Below the pieces are notes generated by a model, which was given only the letters and a program-made list of their open reading frames with translations, had not been told where the DNA came from and made no database searches. A DNA stretch of 64,000 bases from Thermoplasmatales archaeon SW_10_69_26 (GTDB taxonomy: Archaea > Thermoplasmatota > SW-10-69-26). Both the position numbers and the translations under genes were made by a program. The stretch is from contig PXUB01000003.1 in the NCBI GenBank assembly GCA_003009755.1, positions 1 to 64,000 of the forward strand, given 5' to 3'. This document shows positions 1 through 8,562 of the stretch, in pieces. Positions within the stretch are counted from its first letter, which is position 1. The number at the start of each line of letters is the position of its first letter.

Positions 1-294
1 CGCTGATGCGATCCCCCCTGGAGAAGTGCGGCCGCCTTGAGGGCCGAGTTCCGCGATGGCTGCCTCTGCCCTCAGATTCGGACGGCCTCGGCAGTGTCCG
101 CGGTCGGCCGTCCTCTCCCGGCGGCCGCACGTGCCGCTGATGCGATCCCCCCTGGAGAAGTGCGGCCGCCTTGAGGGCCGAGTTCCGCGATGGCTGCCTC
201 TGCCCTCAGATCCGGACGGCCTCAGCAGTGTCCGCGGTCGGCCGTCCTCTCCCGGCGGCCGCACGTGCTGCTGATGCGATTCTCCCTGGAGAAG
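1..294. repeat. 134-bp tandem repeat array abutting tRNA-Gly
   Basis: Two full units with a 134-bp period and the start of a third are visible; the array continues off the left edge. Each unit has outer arms GTGCGGCCGCC (26-36, 160-170) and GGCGGCCGCAC (120-130, 254-264) that pair perfectly. Inside are two further inverted repeats, TGAGGGC/GCCCTCA and GGACGGCC/GGCCGTCC, so one unit can fold as a closing stem with two internal hairpins, on either strand. About 30 nt separate units. The third unit's left arm (294-304) is the 3' acceptor strand of the tRNA-Gly gene. No convincing protein is encoded. Function is unknown; it would be co-transcribed downstream of the tRNA on the minus strand. Confidence 0.85.
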
Positions 295-365
295 TGCGGC
301 CGCCGGGATTTGAACCCGGGCTAAGAGCTTGGAAGGCTCTGGTCCTACCCCTAGACCACGGCCGC
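295..365 (-). tRNA. tRNA-Gly (anticodon UCC)
   Basis: The minus strand folds as a cloverleaf. The acceptor stem GCGGCCG/CGGCCGC is perfect, the anticodon stem AGAGC/GCTCT encloses loop CTTCCAA with anticodon TCC, and the T arm reads CCGGG-TTCAAAT-CCCGG. The D loop carries GGGGTAGG. It is 71 nt including discriminator A, the 3' CCA is not encoded, and no intron is seen. The 3' acceptor strand coincides with the first arm of the adjacent 134-bp repeat. Confidence 0.93.
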
Positions 366-388
366 GTGCGCCCGACCACATACCGACC

Positions 389-400
389 CTTACTTTAGAG
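389..400 (-). promoter_or_regulatory. TATA-like element of tRNA-Gly
   Basis: On the minus strand an A/T-rich CTAAAGTA (391-398) is centred about 29 nt before the tRNA 5' end, in otherwise GC-rich sequence. That is the spacing expected of an archaeal TATA box. Confidence 0.55.
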
Positions 401-476
401 CCCGGGTCCCATCAGGGCGAACACGCACACGCCCGAGCACGCGCAGTAATAATCAGAGGTCGTCGGACGGGTCGCC

Positions 477-983
477 GTCTGAGGCCGCCGTCTGACGGAG
501 GGCCGTATGACGATCGTGTCTGACGCACCGTGTCTGACGCGATCGTCTGACGCTGCCGATGCCCGTCCGAGGGGGCCTGTGAGGGCCCGAACGGCCTGAT
601 CCCCCGGCCTCACCGTATGACGGGGCCGTATGACGCCTCCGTCTGACGCGACCGTATGACACCGGCGTCATACGCGTATGACGAGCGGCATACGCCCGCC
701 GGTGACGCCTGAAGATGTCGCCTGTCGGGTCGATGGAGCCTCTCGGCGGATGACGCCTGGCCGGGGGGACGCCCATGTCTGACGGTGATGACGCCCCTGT
801 CTGACGCCGTCGTCGCCGTCTGAGGGCGCTGTCGGGCGGCCGCTCGAGCCGACGGCGACGCGGAACCGTCCGTCTGTCAAGGGAGACGGGCTACGCCGTC
901 ACGGCTCGAGGTGGCCGAGCCGACCGGAACGGAACATATATATCGGGGGCCCAAGTGTTCTATTGTCAGACGATGTCTGACAG
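477..983. promoter_or_regulatory. GTMTGAC box array and cdrS-ftsZ2 promoter/operator
   Basis: This gene-free stretch carries about fifteen copies of GTCTGAC or GTATGAC, for example at 490, 505, 518, 532, 545, 615, 628, 641, 654, 676, 777 and 799. Most are in one orientation; reverse copies are at 667 and 965. An A/T-rich ACATATATATC (934-944) looks like the TATA box of the downstream operon. A 19-nt palindrome, TGTCAGAC-GAT-GTCTGACA (964-982), sits where transcription should begin, which fits autorepression. The binding protein is unknown; the RHH protein encoded next is the obvious candidate, by inference only. Confidence 0.65.
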
Positions 984-1098
984 CTGATGTCGGTCGGCAT
1001 CCAAGGGCCGACGACCCGCGCCGTGTTGGTGGGGGTCCGACGCCGGACGGGTGCCGGACCGACAGCTGTTGGGCGTCGTCGGGCACACGAGGGTTTGC

Positions 1099-1365
1099 AT
1101 GGGAACGGACACGAAGCGGATCACGGTGCGAGCGCCCGTCCGGGACGTCGAGTTCATGGACGCGCTCGTCGAGGCGGGGGAGTACCCCAGCCGAACCGCC
1201 GTGGTCCGTCGTGCGATCCGCGAGTTCCTCCGGGACAAAGGTCCCGAACTCGAGGAAGCCGTGGAGAGCCAGCAGTCCCTGACCCAAGCGCTGCAACAGA
1301 TGGAGCAGATGCAAGAACAGATCGAGGCTCAAAAAGAGCTCCTCGAGAAGTTCGTGCAACAGTAG
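1099..1365 (+). CDS. cdrS: CdrS-like ribbon-helix-helix regulator
   Basis: An 88-aa protein with an N-terminal RHH domain: beta strand KRITVRAPV, then helices around FMDALVEAGEY and SRTAVVRRAIREFL. The remaining half is a predicted glutamine-rich coiled coil (EQMQEQIEAQKELLEKF). In haloarchaea the short RHH protein CdrS is encoded immediately upstream of ftsZ2 and regulates cell-division genes; the same order here supports the name. The ATG at 1099 was chosen because the RHH strand begins right after it; a 16-residue longer form from 1051 is possible. The palindrome and box array upstream suggest autoregulation. A near-identical paralogue lies at 61311-61574. Confidence 0.8.
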   Translation: MGTDTKRITVRAPVRDVEFMDALVEAGEYPSRTAVVRRAIREFLRDKGPELEEAVESQQSLTQALQQMEQMQEQIEAQKELLEKFVQQ

Positions 1366-1523
1366 TGTGTCGAGGCCAGCCGGGCCTGAATCAACACGGA
1401 TGGGATGCAATCGTTCGGGGTCGGGCCGCTCCCGCCGGGGTCTCCCGGCGGGGTGGCCAACTCCCGGATGCACGCGCACAGCACGCTCAACCGCTGACGA
1501 CAAGCCGCTAGGAGATGGATGGG

Positions 1524-2660
1524 ATGGAAAGCATCATTCAAAGCGCGATCGAGCACGCCGGGGAAGAAGAGGACGAAGGGATGCCGCAGGATCTGGGCGG
1601 GGGTGAGGCCTCCGATTTGACCGGAACACCGCGCATCGTCATCGTCGGGTGCGGTGGTGCCGGTAACAACACGATCAACCGGCTGCACCAGATCGGTGTC
1701 CGAGGCGCCGAGACGGTCGCCATCAACACCGACAAGCAGCACCTCGACATGATCGAGGCCGACAAGAAGCTCCTGATCGGGAAGTCCGTCACCCGCGGCC
1801 TCGGCGCCGGCGGGTACCCCGACGTCGCCGAGCGATGCGCCGAGATGGCTCAAGGCCAGCTCGAATCGCTGCTCGAAGGCGCCGACCTGGTGTTCATCAC
1901 CGCCGGCATGGGCGGCGGCACCGGCACCGGCACCTCGCCCGTCGTGGCCGAGGTCGCCAAGGAGCAAGGCGCCATCGTGATCGGGATGGTCTCCACCCCG
2001 TTCAACGTCGAGCGCGCCCGCATCAAGAAGGGCGAAGAGGGCCTCGAGCGCCTTCGCAAGAAGGCCGACACCGTCATCGTCCTCGACAACAACCGCCTGC
2101 TCGACTACGTGCCCAACCTCCCCATCGACCAGGCGTTCTCGGTGATGGACCAGCTCATCTCCGAGACCGTCAAGGGCTTGTCCGAGACGATCACGCAACC
2201 GTCACTGATCAACCTCGACTACGCCGACGTGAAGACGATCATGGGCTGCGGCGGCGTCGCCGTGATGCTCTACGGCGAGTCCCAGGCCACGGACTCGAAC
2301 AAGGTCATCAAGGAGGCGCTCAACCACCCGCTGCTGGACGTGGACTACAAGGGCGCCACTGGCGCGCTCGTCCACATGACGGGCGGTCCCGACCTCACGC
2401 TCCGCTCCAGCGAGAACATCGCCCAGGGGCTCACCATGGAGCTCGAGTCCAACGCGAACGTCATCTGGGGCGCCCGCATCGACCCGGCCTACGAGGGTCG
2501 CGTCCGCGTCATGGCGATCATGACCGGCGTCGAATCGGCCAACGTGCTCGGCAGCGACTCCCCGCAGGGCGCCAGCCGCCAGGCGACGCCCACGCAGGAG
2601 CCCGAGTCCGTCGAGGAGTCGACCACCCAGGACGGCCAGGAGATCCACTGGATCAAGTAA
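1524..2660 (+). CDS. ftsZ2: Cell division protein FtsZ, FtsZ2 type
   Basis: Tubulin-superfamily GTPase that polymerises at the division site. The nucleotide-binding loop [10 protein letters not shown], the tubulin signature GMGGGTGTG and the synergy-loop region with [19 protein letters not shown] are all present. The sequence is closest to the archaeal FtsZ2 class as I remember it ([27 protein letters not shown] type segments). Start: the ATG at 1524 gives [12 protein letters not shown], like known FtsZ2 N-termini, and has GGAG 9 nt upstream; an ATG at 1515 is also in frame. The C-terminal tail (last about 40 residues) is acidic and polar. The gene follows cdrS by 158 nt and is probably co-transcribed with it. 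Confidence 0.93.
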   Translation: MESIIQSAIEHAGEEEDEGMPQDLGGGEASDLTGTPRIVIVGCGGAGNNTINRLHQIGVRGAETVAINTDKQHLDMIEADKKLLIGKSVTRGLGAGGYPDVAERCAEMAQGQLESLLEGADLVFITAGMGGGTGTGTSPVVAEVAKEQGAIVIGMVSTPFNVERARIKKGEEGLERLRKKADTVIVLDNNRLLDYVPNLPIDQAFSVMDQLISETVKGLSETITQPSLINLDYADVKTIMGCGGVAVMLYGESQATDSNKVIKEALNHPLLDVDYKGATGALVHMTGGPDLTLRSSENIAQGLTMELESNANVIWGARIDPAYEGRVRVMAIMTGVESANVLGSDSPQGASRQATPTQEPESVEESTTQDGQEIHWIK

Positions 2661-2678
2661 GCCACTGAGTTCACGTTC

Positions 2679-2788
2679 GAAAGGGGGGAGGACGGCAGCT
2701 CAGCTGCCCAGGCCGCAAGGTCTGCTGGTTCCCTCTCGCTCACTCCTCCCCAACCCCAGACGCGCTTGGACCTGCCCTCCCCCCTTTC
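2679..2788 (+). terminator. Long inverted repeat after ftsZ2
   Basis: A G-rich arm (2679-2698, GAAAGGGGGGAGG then GGCAG) is matched by CTGCC-CTCCCCCCTTTC (2772-2788), allowing about 17 paired bases around a 73-nt loop. It lies between ftsZ2 and the next promoter. A transcription-termination or RNA-stability role is likely but unproven. Confidence 0.45.
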
Positions 2789-2894
2789 ACACTCCTCCCC
2801 CTCTTTTCCGATTGTCTGACCCCGCTGCCCAGCGTCGGCCATCGGCGGCCACTGTCGACGGAACTTATCCCCGAAGCTGGCGGTTGCTTCGACG

Positions 2895-4436
2895 ATGAGC
2901 GACCGGCTGACCTCCGTGAACCCGGCGACGGGCGATCTCGTCCACGAGACCGCGATCGACGACGCCTCCCAGGTTCGACAGGCCATCGCGAAGGCGCGCG
3001 AGGCCCAGCCCGCCTGGGCTGAACGAAGCCCCAGCCAGCGGCTCGTGGCCCTCGAGCCGGCGTTGACCCGGATCGTCGACGACCGCAACGCGTTCGCCGA
3101 AGCCGTCACCGCCGAGGCCGGCAAACCCGTCGCCGAGGCGCTGGTGGCCGACGTCATGCCCACCCTCGAGGCCGGCGCCTTCCTCGACCGTCACGCCGAG
3201 GCCATCCTCGAACCGCCCGCCCAGCGCCTGGACAACATGCTGCTGAAGGACCGCAAAAGCCATCTCCGGCGCGAACCGGCCGGCCTCGTCGCCATCGTCG
3301 CCCCCTGGAACTACCCGCTGGCCATCCCCGCCTCCCAGGCCCTGTTCGCGTTGGCTGCCGGCAACGCCGTCGTGCTCAAGCCCTCCGAGCGCACGCCCGG
3401 CGTCGGCCAACGGTTCGCCGACGCGATCGCAGACGCCGACCTCCCCGAGGGCCTGTTCCAGCTCGTCCAAGGCCCCGGCGATCCCACGGGCCGGGCCCTC
3501 GTCGAGGCCGACCCCGACGTGCTGTTGTTCACCGGCCGCGCCGAAACCGGGCAAGCCATCGCCGACGAGGTGGGACCCGACACCGCGACCGTGCTCGAGC
3601 TGGGCGGCAACGACCCGATGCTCGTGCTCGACGACGCCAACCTCTCGCTGGCGGCCCGCGGAGCCACGTGGGCTGCCTTCGCGAACGCCGGGCAGACCTG
3701 CTCGGCCGTCGAGCGGCTGTTCGTCGACCGCACGCGCGCCGGGGATCTCGAGGATCGACTGGCCAAGCACGCCGACGCGCTCCGCGTGGGCCCCGGCGAC
3801 CGCGAGGACGTCGACGTCGGCCCGATGATCACCGACGCCGCCGTCGAGCGCACGATGAGCCACATCGAGGACGCGCTCGACCGGGGCGCCCGGCTCGTCG
3901 CCGGCGGCCAGCGGCGCGACGACCTGGGGCCACGGTTCGTCCAGCCCGCGGTCTTGGCGGACGTGCCTCCCCAGGCGCGCGTGATGCGGGAGGAAACCTT
4001 CGGCCCGGTGCTTCCCGTCGCCACCGTCGAGGGTGAGGACGAGGCCCTCGAGCGCGCCAACGCCTCATGCTACGGGTTGACCGCCAGCGTGTGGACGACG
4101 CGGCCCGACCGCGGCGACGAACTGGCTGGCCGCCTGGAGGCCGGCACGGTCACGATCAACGATCACGCCTACACCTACGCCGCCTGCGAGACCCCCTGGG
4201 GTGGCGTGAAGGACAGCGGAGCCGGCCACACCCACGGCCGAGCCGGCCTCGAGGCCCTCACCCAGCTCAAGCACGTCAACCACGCCTCACCCAACCGCCC
4301 CGGCTCGCCGTGGTGGTTCCCCTACGACCAGGACCTCCGACGCATGGGCGACGAAGGCCTGGCGTTCCTCTACGGCTCGAAGAAGGAAGGTTTGGCCTCT
4401 GTCGCGCCCGCCGTCCGTCGTCTGCTCGGCCCCTGA
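2895..4436 (+). CDS. Aldehyde dehydrogenase, succinate-semialdehyde dehydrogenase-like
   Basis: NAD(P)-dependent ALDH-superfamily enzyme of 513 aa, oxidising an aldehyde to the acid. The cofactor-domain motif VAPWNYPLAIP is near residue 135, the general-base Glu is in LELGGNDP (about 236) and the catalytic Cys in NAGQTCSAVERL (about 270). EETFGPVLPV and the C-terminal NDHAYTYAACETPWGG follow in order. The length is normal for the family. The pattern resembles succinate-semialdehyde dehydrogenases, but the substrate cannot be read from sequence. AACTTATCC at 2862-2870 lies about 28 nt before the ATG, supporting a leaderless transcript. The gene stands alone. Confidence 0.88.
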   Translation: MSDRLTSVNPATGDLVHETAIDDASQVRQAIAKAREAQPAWAERSPSQRLVALEPALTRIVDDRNAFAEAVTAEAGKPVAEALVADVMPTLEAGAFLDRHAEAILEPPAQRLDNMLLKDRKSHLRREPAGLVAIVAPWNYPLAIPASQALFALAAGNAVVLKPSERTPGVGQRFADAIADADLPEGLFQLVQGPGDPTGRALVEADPDVLLFTGRAETGQAIADEVGPDTATVLELGGNDPMLVLDDANLSLAARGATWAAFANAGQTCSAVERLFVDRTRAGDLEDRLAKHADALRVGPGDREDVDVGPMITDAAVERTMSHIEDALDRGARLVAGGQRRDDLGPRFVQPAVLADVPPQARVMREETFGPVLPVATVEGEDEALERANASCYGLTASVWTTRPDRGDELAGRLEAGTVTINDHAYTYAACETPWGGVKDSGAGHTHGRAGLEALTQLKHVNHASPNRPGSPWWFPYDQDLRRMGDEGLAFLYGSKKEGLASVAPAVRRLLGP

Positions 4437-4440
4437 TCGT

Positions 4441-4465
4441 GGTTGTTCGTTCGAGTTGAACAACC
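4441..4465. promoter_or_regulatory. Inverted repeat upstream of RHH gene
   Basis: GGTTGTTC-N9-GAACAACC is a perfect 8-bp inverted repeat between the aldehyde dehydrogenase stop and the RHH gene at 4515. RHH proteins commonly bind inverted repeats in their own promoters, so this may be an autoregulatory operator (inference). Confidence 0.45.
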
Positions 4466-4514
4466 GAGGCACGATGGGCCTGGGGGTCCTTGCATGGGAT
4501 GGGTGCGTGAGGAT

Positions 4515-4718
4515 ATGACGATCGATGCCGATGTGGATCTCGACGAGACCAAGACGCTGAAAGTGACCCTGCCGGCGAGCATGCATCTGAAGCTCCACAG
4601 CCTCAAGGTGCTATCAGGGACGAACATCTCCGAGACCGTCGAGGAGGCCGTCCAGACCCACCTCGACGAGGAGTACGACGGCGAGGAGATCCCGATCCTG
4701 CCCGCCGGAGGCGACTGA
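4515..4718 (+). CDS. Small RHH-domain protein
   Basis: A 67-aa acidic protein with a core of KTLKVTLPASMHLKLHSLKVL then GTNISETVEEAVQTHLDE, the strand-helix-helix pattern of Arc/MetJ-type RHH DNA-binding proteins. It is closely similar to the protein at 5336-5569. Both sit just upstream of signal-transduction genes (a receiver here, a PAS kinase there), suggesting a duplicated RHH-plus-signalling unit. The ATG at 4515 was chosen over upstream TTG/ATG codons because the 24 preceding residues overlap the operator-like repeat and do not look protein-like. Confidence 0.7.
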   Translation: MTIDADVDLDETKTLKVTLPASMHLKLHSLKVLSGTNISETVEEAVQTHLDEEYDGEEIPILPAGGD

Positions 4719-4800
4719 GCTGCCGGGCGGCGGCTCTTCCTTCCGGAACCCGCCCCGCCGGGCAACGCTCGGAGAGGCCGGCTCGTCTCCACAGCCTCGG

Positions 4801-5211
4801 GTGCTGCTCGTCGAGGACGATCCCGACCGGATCCGCCTCAGCGAGCACGCGATCGAGACGGCCTCGGCCAAGTGCGAGCTCGAAGCCGTCGAGACCGGTC
4901 GAGACGCGCTGGCTCGCCTGGATGAGGGCTCGCCCGCAGCCTTCGATCTCGTGTTGCTGGATCTGGACCTCCCCGACGTCTCCGGCCACGAGGTCTGCGC
5001 GGAGATCCGATCCCAGGTCGCCCCTAGCGAGGTCCCGGTCGTCGTCCTGACATCCTCCGAGGAGGAGGACGACGTCCGCGCCTCCTACGAGGCCGGGGCG
5101 AACAGCCACGTCGCGAAGGCCGTCGACTACCAGACCTTCCGCGAAGACCTGGCCGGCATCCTCTCCTACTGGCTCGACGTCAACCAGACCGTCCCCTCCT
5201 CGACCTTGTAG
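4801..5211 (+). CDS. Single-domain response regulator (CheY-like)
   Basis: A 136-aa receiver domain without an output domain. The acidic pocket (LLVEDDPDR), the phospho-acceptor Asp in LLDLDLPDV, the conserved Thr/Ser of LTSSEEEDD and the Lys of HVAKAVDY are present. It resembles the PAS-kinase partner regulator at 8143 in its C-terminus (YW or FWLxVN/EIN ending). No ATG is available: GTG at 4801 starts within the first strand, so a non-standard upstream start (such as CTG 4720) cannot be excluded. The likely partner is the soluble kinase at 5622-8150. Confidence 0.75.
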   Translation: MLLVEDDPDRIRLSEHAIETASAKCELEAVETGRDALARLDEGSPAAFDLVLLDLDLPDVSGHEVCAEIRSQVAPSEVPVVVLTSSEEEDDVRASYEAGANSHVAKAVDYQTFREDLAGILSYWLDVNQTVPSSTL

Positions 5212-5289
5212 CGGGGACGGCCGCTAGATCCCCCTTGGGATGGTAACGCCTTCGATGTCCGGGTGTTTGTGCGATCTGAACAAGCATGT

Positions 5290-5303
5290 CTTGTCATGAC
5301 AAG
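5290..5303. promoter_or_regulatory. Perfect palindrome upstream of second RHH gene
   Basis: CTTGTCATGACAAG is a perfect 14-bp palindrome about 45 nt before the RHH start, a candidate operator for the RHH protein. Confidence 0.4.
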
Positions 5304-5335
5304 GCACAGTTTCCCATGGACGAGGGGTGACGCGA

Positions 5336-5569
5336 GTGAAGATCCAAGAGGGCGACCGGGAATTATCCGAGCGCAAAACGCTGAAGGTGTCCTTGCCGGC
5401 CAAGCTCCACCTGCAGCTCCACACGGTGAAGATCCTCAAGGGAAGGAACATCTCCGACACGGTGGAGAACGCCTTGGACGAGTTCTTCGAGGATCGGATC
5501 GACGACGGAGCCAGCGACGCCGGCGAAGGGGCCAGCGGTGCCAACGGTGCGAGCGAAGCCTCCGCCTGA
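5336..5569 (+). CDS. Small RHH-domain protein, paralogue of the 4515 gene
   Basis: A 77-aa protein: RKTLKVSLPAKLHLQLHTVKIL followed by GRNISDTVENALDEFFEDR gives the RHH fold, and a low-complexity Gly/Ala/Ser/Glu tail follows (about residues 55-77). It aligns along the whole core with the protein at 4515-4718. Start codons GTG 5327 and GTG 5336 are both possible; no ATG exists. It lies directly before the multi-PAS kinase, which has its own TATA element at 5589, so it is probably transcribed separately. Confidence 0.66.
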   Translation: MKIQEGDRELSERKTLKVSLPAKLHLQLHTVKILKGRNISDTVENALDEFFEDRIDDGASDAGEGASGANGASEASA

Positions 5570-5621
5570 CGTGCGTACCCCGGCGAAGGTATAAGGGGCT
5601 CCCAGCCGCGTGGATAGGGAG

Positions 5622-8150
5622 ATGGCCTCTCCGGGCGAACACGGGGAACCGACCCCTGCACGATCGTGGGACAGCCTGCTTGCCTGGTTCCCGGAGGCTG
5701 CGCTGCTCTGCGACGCGGGAGGCCGCATCCGCGCGGCCAACGATGCTGCCCGGGAGCTGGTGGCCGAGGCCGATCCCGTCGGCCGACGCCTCTTCGACGT
5801 CGTGCGGATCGAGGACCCCGCCTACGCCGGGGCCTGGCCCCCCGAGACCGAGGAAGCCAGCCTCACTGCCCGCGTCGGGGCCGAGCCCGTGGTCCTCCGC
5901 GTGCAGACCCGCGGTACGGGCGAGGACGAGCGGACGATCGTCTCGTTGCGCCGCCTCGATGGGACCACCGAGACGGTGGAACGCGCCGTCTCGCTGTTGG
6001 AGGCCACGCTCGACGCGACCGCCGACGGCATCCTCGTCGTCGACCTCGACGGCAGCATCGTCACCTGGAACCAGGCCTTCCAGCAGATGTGGAACGTCCC
6101 CGGGGACCTGCTGGCCGAACGCGACGACGAGAAGCTTTTGAGCTTCGTCGCCGACCAGCTCGAGGATCCCGACTCCTTCCTCGACAACGTCCGCGAGGTC
6201 TACCAGGATCCCGAGACCGAGAGCTTCGACGTCCTCCGGTTCGAGGACGGTCGCTGCTTCCACCGGTACTCGAAACCCCAGCGCGTCGGTGGCCAGGTCG
6301 TCGGCCGGGTGTGGAGCTTCCGCGACGTCACCGACCAGGAACGCATCGAGAAGCGCCTGCGGCGCAGCGAGCAGCAGTTCCGCTCGCTGTTCGAGAACGT
6401 GCCCATCGGCATCTACCGGACCACGCCCGACGGACGGATCCTGCTCGCCAACCCCTGGCTCGTCGACATGCTCGGCTACGAGTCCGCCGAGGAGATGGCC
6501 ACCCGCAACCTCGAGGCGGACACCGAGTTCTTCGAACCGGACTACTCCCGCGAGAAGTTCCGTCGCCAACTCGAGGAGGACGGCGAGGTCCGCGGCATCG
6601 AGGCCCGCTGGATCCGCGAGGACGGCAGCGAGATCTACGTCCGCGAGAGCGCCCGCGCCGTCCGTGACGAGCAAGGTGACATCCTGTACTACGAGGGGAC
6701 CGTCGAGGACATCAGCGAACGCCGCGAGTACGAGCGCCGGCTGCGCCGCATGGCGCGGTTCCCCGAGGAGAACCCGAACCCGATCCTCGAGGTCACGGCC
6801 GAGGGCGAGGTCACCTACCGCAACCCCCCCGCGCGCGAGAGGCTGGCCGAGCTGACCCACCTCGAACCCGACAGCCCGATCCGAGCCGCCGTCGATCACC
6901 TGCTCGACGCGGCCCAGGAGGGCCGCGAGATCGACGACCAAGGCGAGGTCTCCGTCGACGATGCGACCTTCGAGTGGAAGGCCTACACGCTGCCCGACGA
7001 GGGCTCGCTGCGGCTGTACCTGCACGACGTGACCGACCGCGTCGAAGCCAAGCAGGCGCTCCGCGAGAGCGAGCAGCGGCTGCAGACCGTCGTCAGCGAG
7101 GCTCCGATCCTGCTGTTGACGCTGAACCCCGACGGACGCGTCCGGTTCGTCACCGGCACCGGCCTCCAGGAACTGGGCCTCACCGCCGACGAGCTCGAGG
7201 GCCGCCACCCGCAAGAGATGGACGCGCTCGACGAGGACGCCCGGCGGTCGATCGAGCACGCTCTCGAGGGCCACCACGCCCAGACGCTGGCCCACATCGA
7301 CGACCGCTGGGCCCAGATCCAGCTCTCCCCCGTCCGAGACGAGGACGGCGAGGTCGAGAGCGTCATCGCCGTCGCGATCGACGTCACCGACCGCAAGGAG
7401 GCCGAGGACGAGGTCCGGCACCTCAACGAGAACCTCGAGCAGATCGTCGAGGAGCGGACCGCCGAGCTCGAGGCCGCCAACCGGGAGCTCAAAGCCTTCA
7501 GCTACAGCGTCAGCCACGACCTCCGCGCGCCCTTGCAGACGATCGACGGCTTCAGCCAGATCCTGCTCGAGAGCCGCTCGGAGGAGCTCGGCGAGGAGGG
7601 CCGTCACCTGTTGTCCCGCATCCGTCGCGCCAGCCAGACGATGGCCGACCGCATCGATGCCCTGCTCACCCTCTCCCGCGTCACCCGACACGAGCTCAAC
7701 CCCGACCGGCTGGATCTCTCCGACATGGCGCGCGAGATCCTGACCGAGCTCCACGAACGCAACCCCGAACGCTCGATCGAATGGGAGGTCGAGGACGACA
7801 TGCGGGCCACCGGGGACCCCTCGCTCGTGCGGGCCATGCTCGACAACTTGATCCGCAACGCCTGGAAGTTCACCCGCGAAGAGGACCCGGCCCGGATCCA
7901 GGTCTACCGCGCCGAAGGGGACGAGAACGCGTTCGTCGTCGAGGACAACGGCGAAGGCTTCGACCCCGCGCACGCCGACGAGCTCTTCCAGCCCTTCGAA
8001 CGCCTGGACGAGGACGTCGAGGGCACGGGCATCGGGCTCGCCACGGTCGAACGGATCGTCCGCCGCCACAACGGCGCGATCGAAGCCGACGGCGAGCCCG
8101 GCGAGGGAGCTTGCTTCACCTTCGTCCTGCCGGAGGAAACCGATGAGTGA
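5622..8150 (+). CDS. Soluble multi-PAS sensor histidine kinase
   Basis: 842 aa with no membrane segments, hence a cytosolic sensor. At least four PAS/PAC-like units precede the kinase core (about residues 10-110, 120-245, 245-370, 480-590; a degenerate one at about 375-480). The H box is FSYSVSHDLRAPLQTI near residue 630, followed by an N box (LDNLIRNAWKF, about 743), G1 (VEDNGEGFD) and G2 (GTGIGLATV). GGTATAAGG at 5588-5596 lies about 29 nt before the ATG at 5622, supporting that start over the upstream GTG at 5610. The gene overlaps the response regulator at 8143 by 8 nt, so the two form a kinase-regulator pair. The ligand is unknown. Confidence 0.88.
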   Translation: MASPGEHGEPTPARSWDSLLAWFPEAALLCDAGGRIRAANDAARELVAEADPVGRRLFDVVRIEDPAYAGAWPPETEEASLTARVGAEPVVLRVQTRGTGEDERTIVSLRRLDGTTETVERAVSLLEATLDATADGILVVDLDGSIVTWNQAFQQMWNVPGDLLAERDDEKLLSFVADQLEDPDSFLDNVREVYQDPETESFDVLRFEDGRCFHRYSKPQRVGGQVVGRVWSFRDVTDQERIEKRLRRSEQQFRSLFENVPIGIYRTTPDGRILLANPWLVDMLGYESAEEMATRNLEADTEFFEPDYSREKFRRQLEEDGEVRGIEARWIREDGSEIYVRESARAVRDEQGDILYYEGTVEDISERREYERRLRRMARFPEENPNPILEVTAEGEVTYRNPPARERLAELTHLEPDSPIRAAVDHLLDAAQEGREIDDQGEVSVDDATFEWKAYTLPDEGSLRLYLHDVTDRVEAKQALRESEQRLQTVVSEAPILLLTLNPDGRVRFVTGTGLQELGLTADELEGRHPQEMDALDEDARRSIEHALEGHHAQTLAHIDDRWAQIQLSPVRDEDGEVESVIAVAIDVTDRKEAEDEVRHLNENLEQIVEERTAELEAANRELKAFSYSVSHDLRAPLQTIDGFSQILLESRSEELGEEGRHLLSRIRRASQTMADRIDALLTLSRVTRHELNPDRLDLSDMAREILTELHERNPERSIEWEVEDDMRATGDPSLVRAMLDNLIRNAWKFTREEDPARIQVYRAEGDENAFVVEDNGEGFDPAHADELFQPFERLDEDVEGTGIGLATVERIVRRHNGAIEADGEPGEGACFTFVLPEETDE

Positions 8151-8559
8151 ACGCCACGTGCTGCTCGTCGAGGACGACCCCGACCGGGTCATGCTCACCA
8201 AGCGCGCGCTGTCGGATGCCCCCAGCCGGGCCAACGTCGAGGTCGCCGAGACCGGCGACGAAGCCATCGACCGGCTCGGCGAGGGCACCCCGGTCCCCGA
8301 TCTGGTCCTCCTGGATCTCAAGCTGCCGGGGTCGGACGGCTTCGACGTCCTCGACGCGGCCGGGGCCGACGACATGCCCATGGTCCCCATCGTCGTGCTC
8401 ACCAGCAGCGACGAGCGGGAGGACATGGTCCGCAGCTACGAGCTGGGCGCCAACGGTTTCGTCACCAAGCCCGTCGACTTCGAGGAGTTCCGCGAGGTCG
8501 TCCGCCACATCGCCCGCTTCTGGCTGGAGATCAACACGCCGCCGAGGTACGGCGGGTAA
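8143..8559 (+). CDS. Single-domain response regulator paired with PAS kinase
   Basis: A 138-aa CheY-like receiver. LLVEDDPDR supplies the acidic pocket, LLDLKLPG the phospho-acceptor Asp, LTSSDERED the Thr/Ser switch and FVTKPVDF the conserved Lys. No DNA-binding domain is attached, so output must be by protein contact or a phosphorelay. The ATG lies inside the 3' end of the kinase gene (ATGAGTGA overlap), implying translational coupling. It resembles the orphan receiver at 4801. Confidence 0.88.
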   Translation: MSERHVLLVEDDPDRVMLTKRALSDAPSRANVEVAETGDEAIDRLGEGTPVPDLVLLDLKLPGSDGFDVLDAAGADDMPMVPIVVLTSSDEREDMVRSYELGANGFVTKPVDFEEFREVVRHIARFWLEINTPPRYGG

Positions 8560-8562
8560 GGT

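Noticed and set aside
12-400. Small reading frames across the 134-bp repeats
   Set aside because: They repeat with the DNA period, are Arg/Pro-rich and overlap the tRNA; the DNA structure explains them.
5436-8426. Very long minus-strand reading frame opposite the PAS kinase
   Set aside because: It is the antisense shadow of a GC-rich gene whose plus-strand product has complete kinase motifs.
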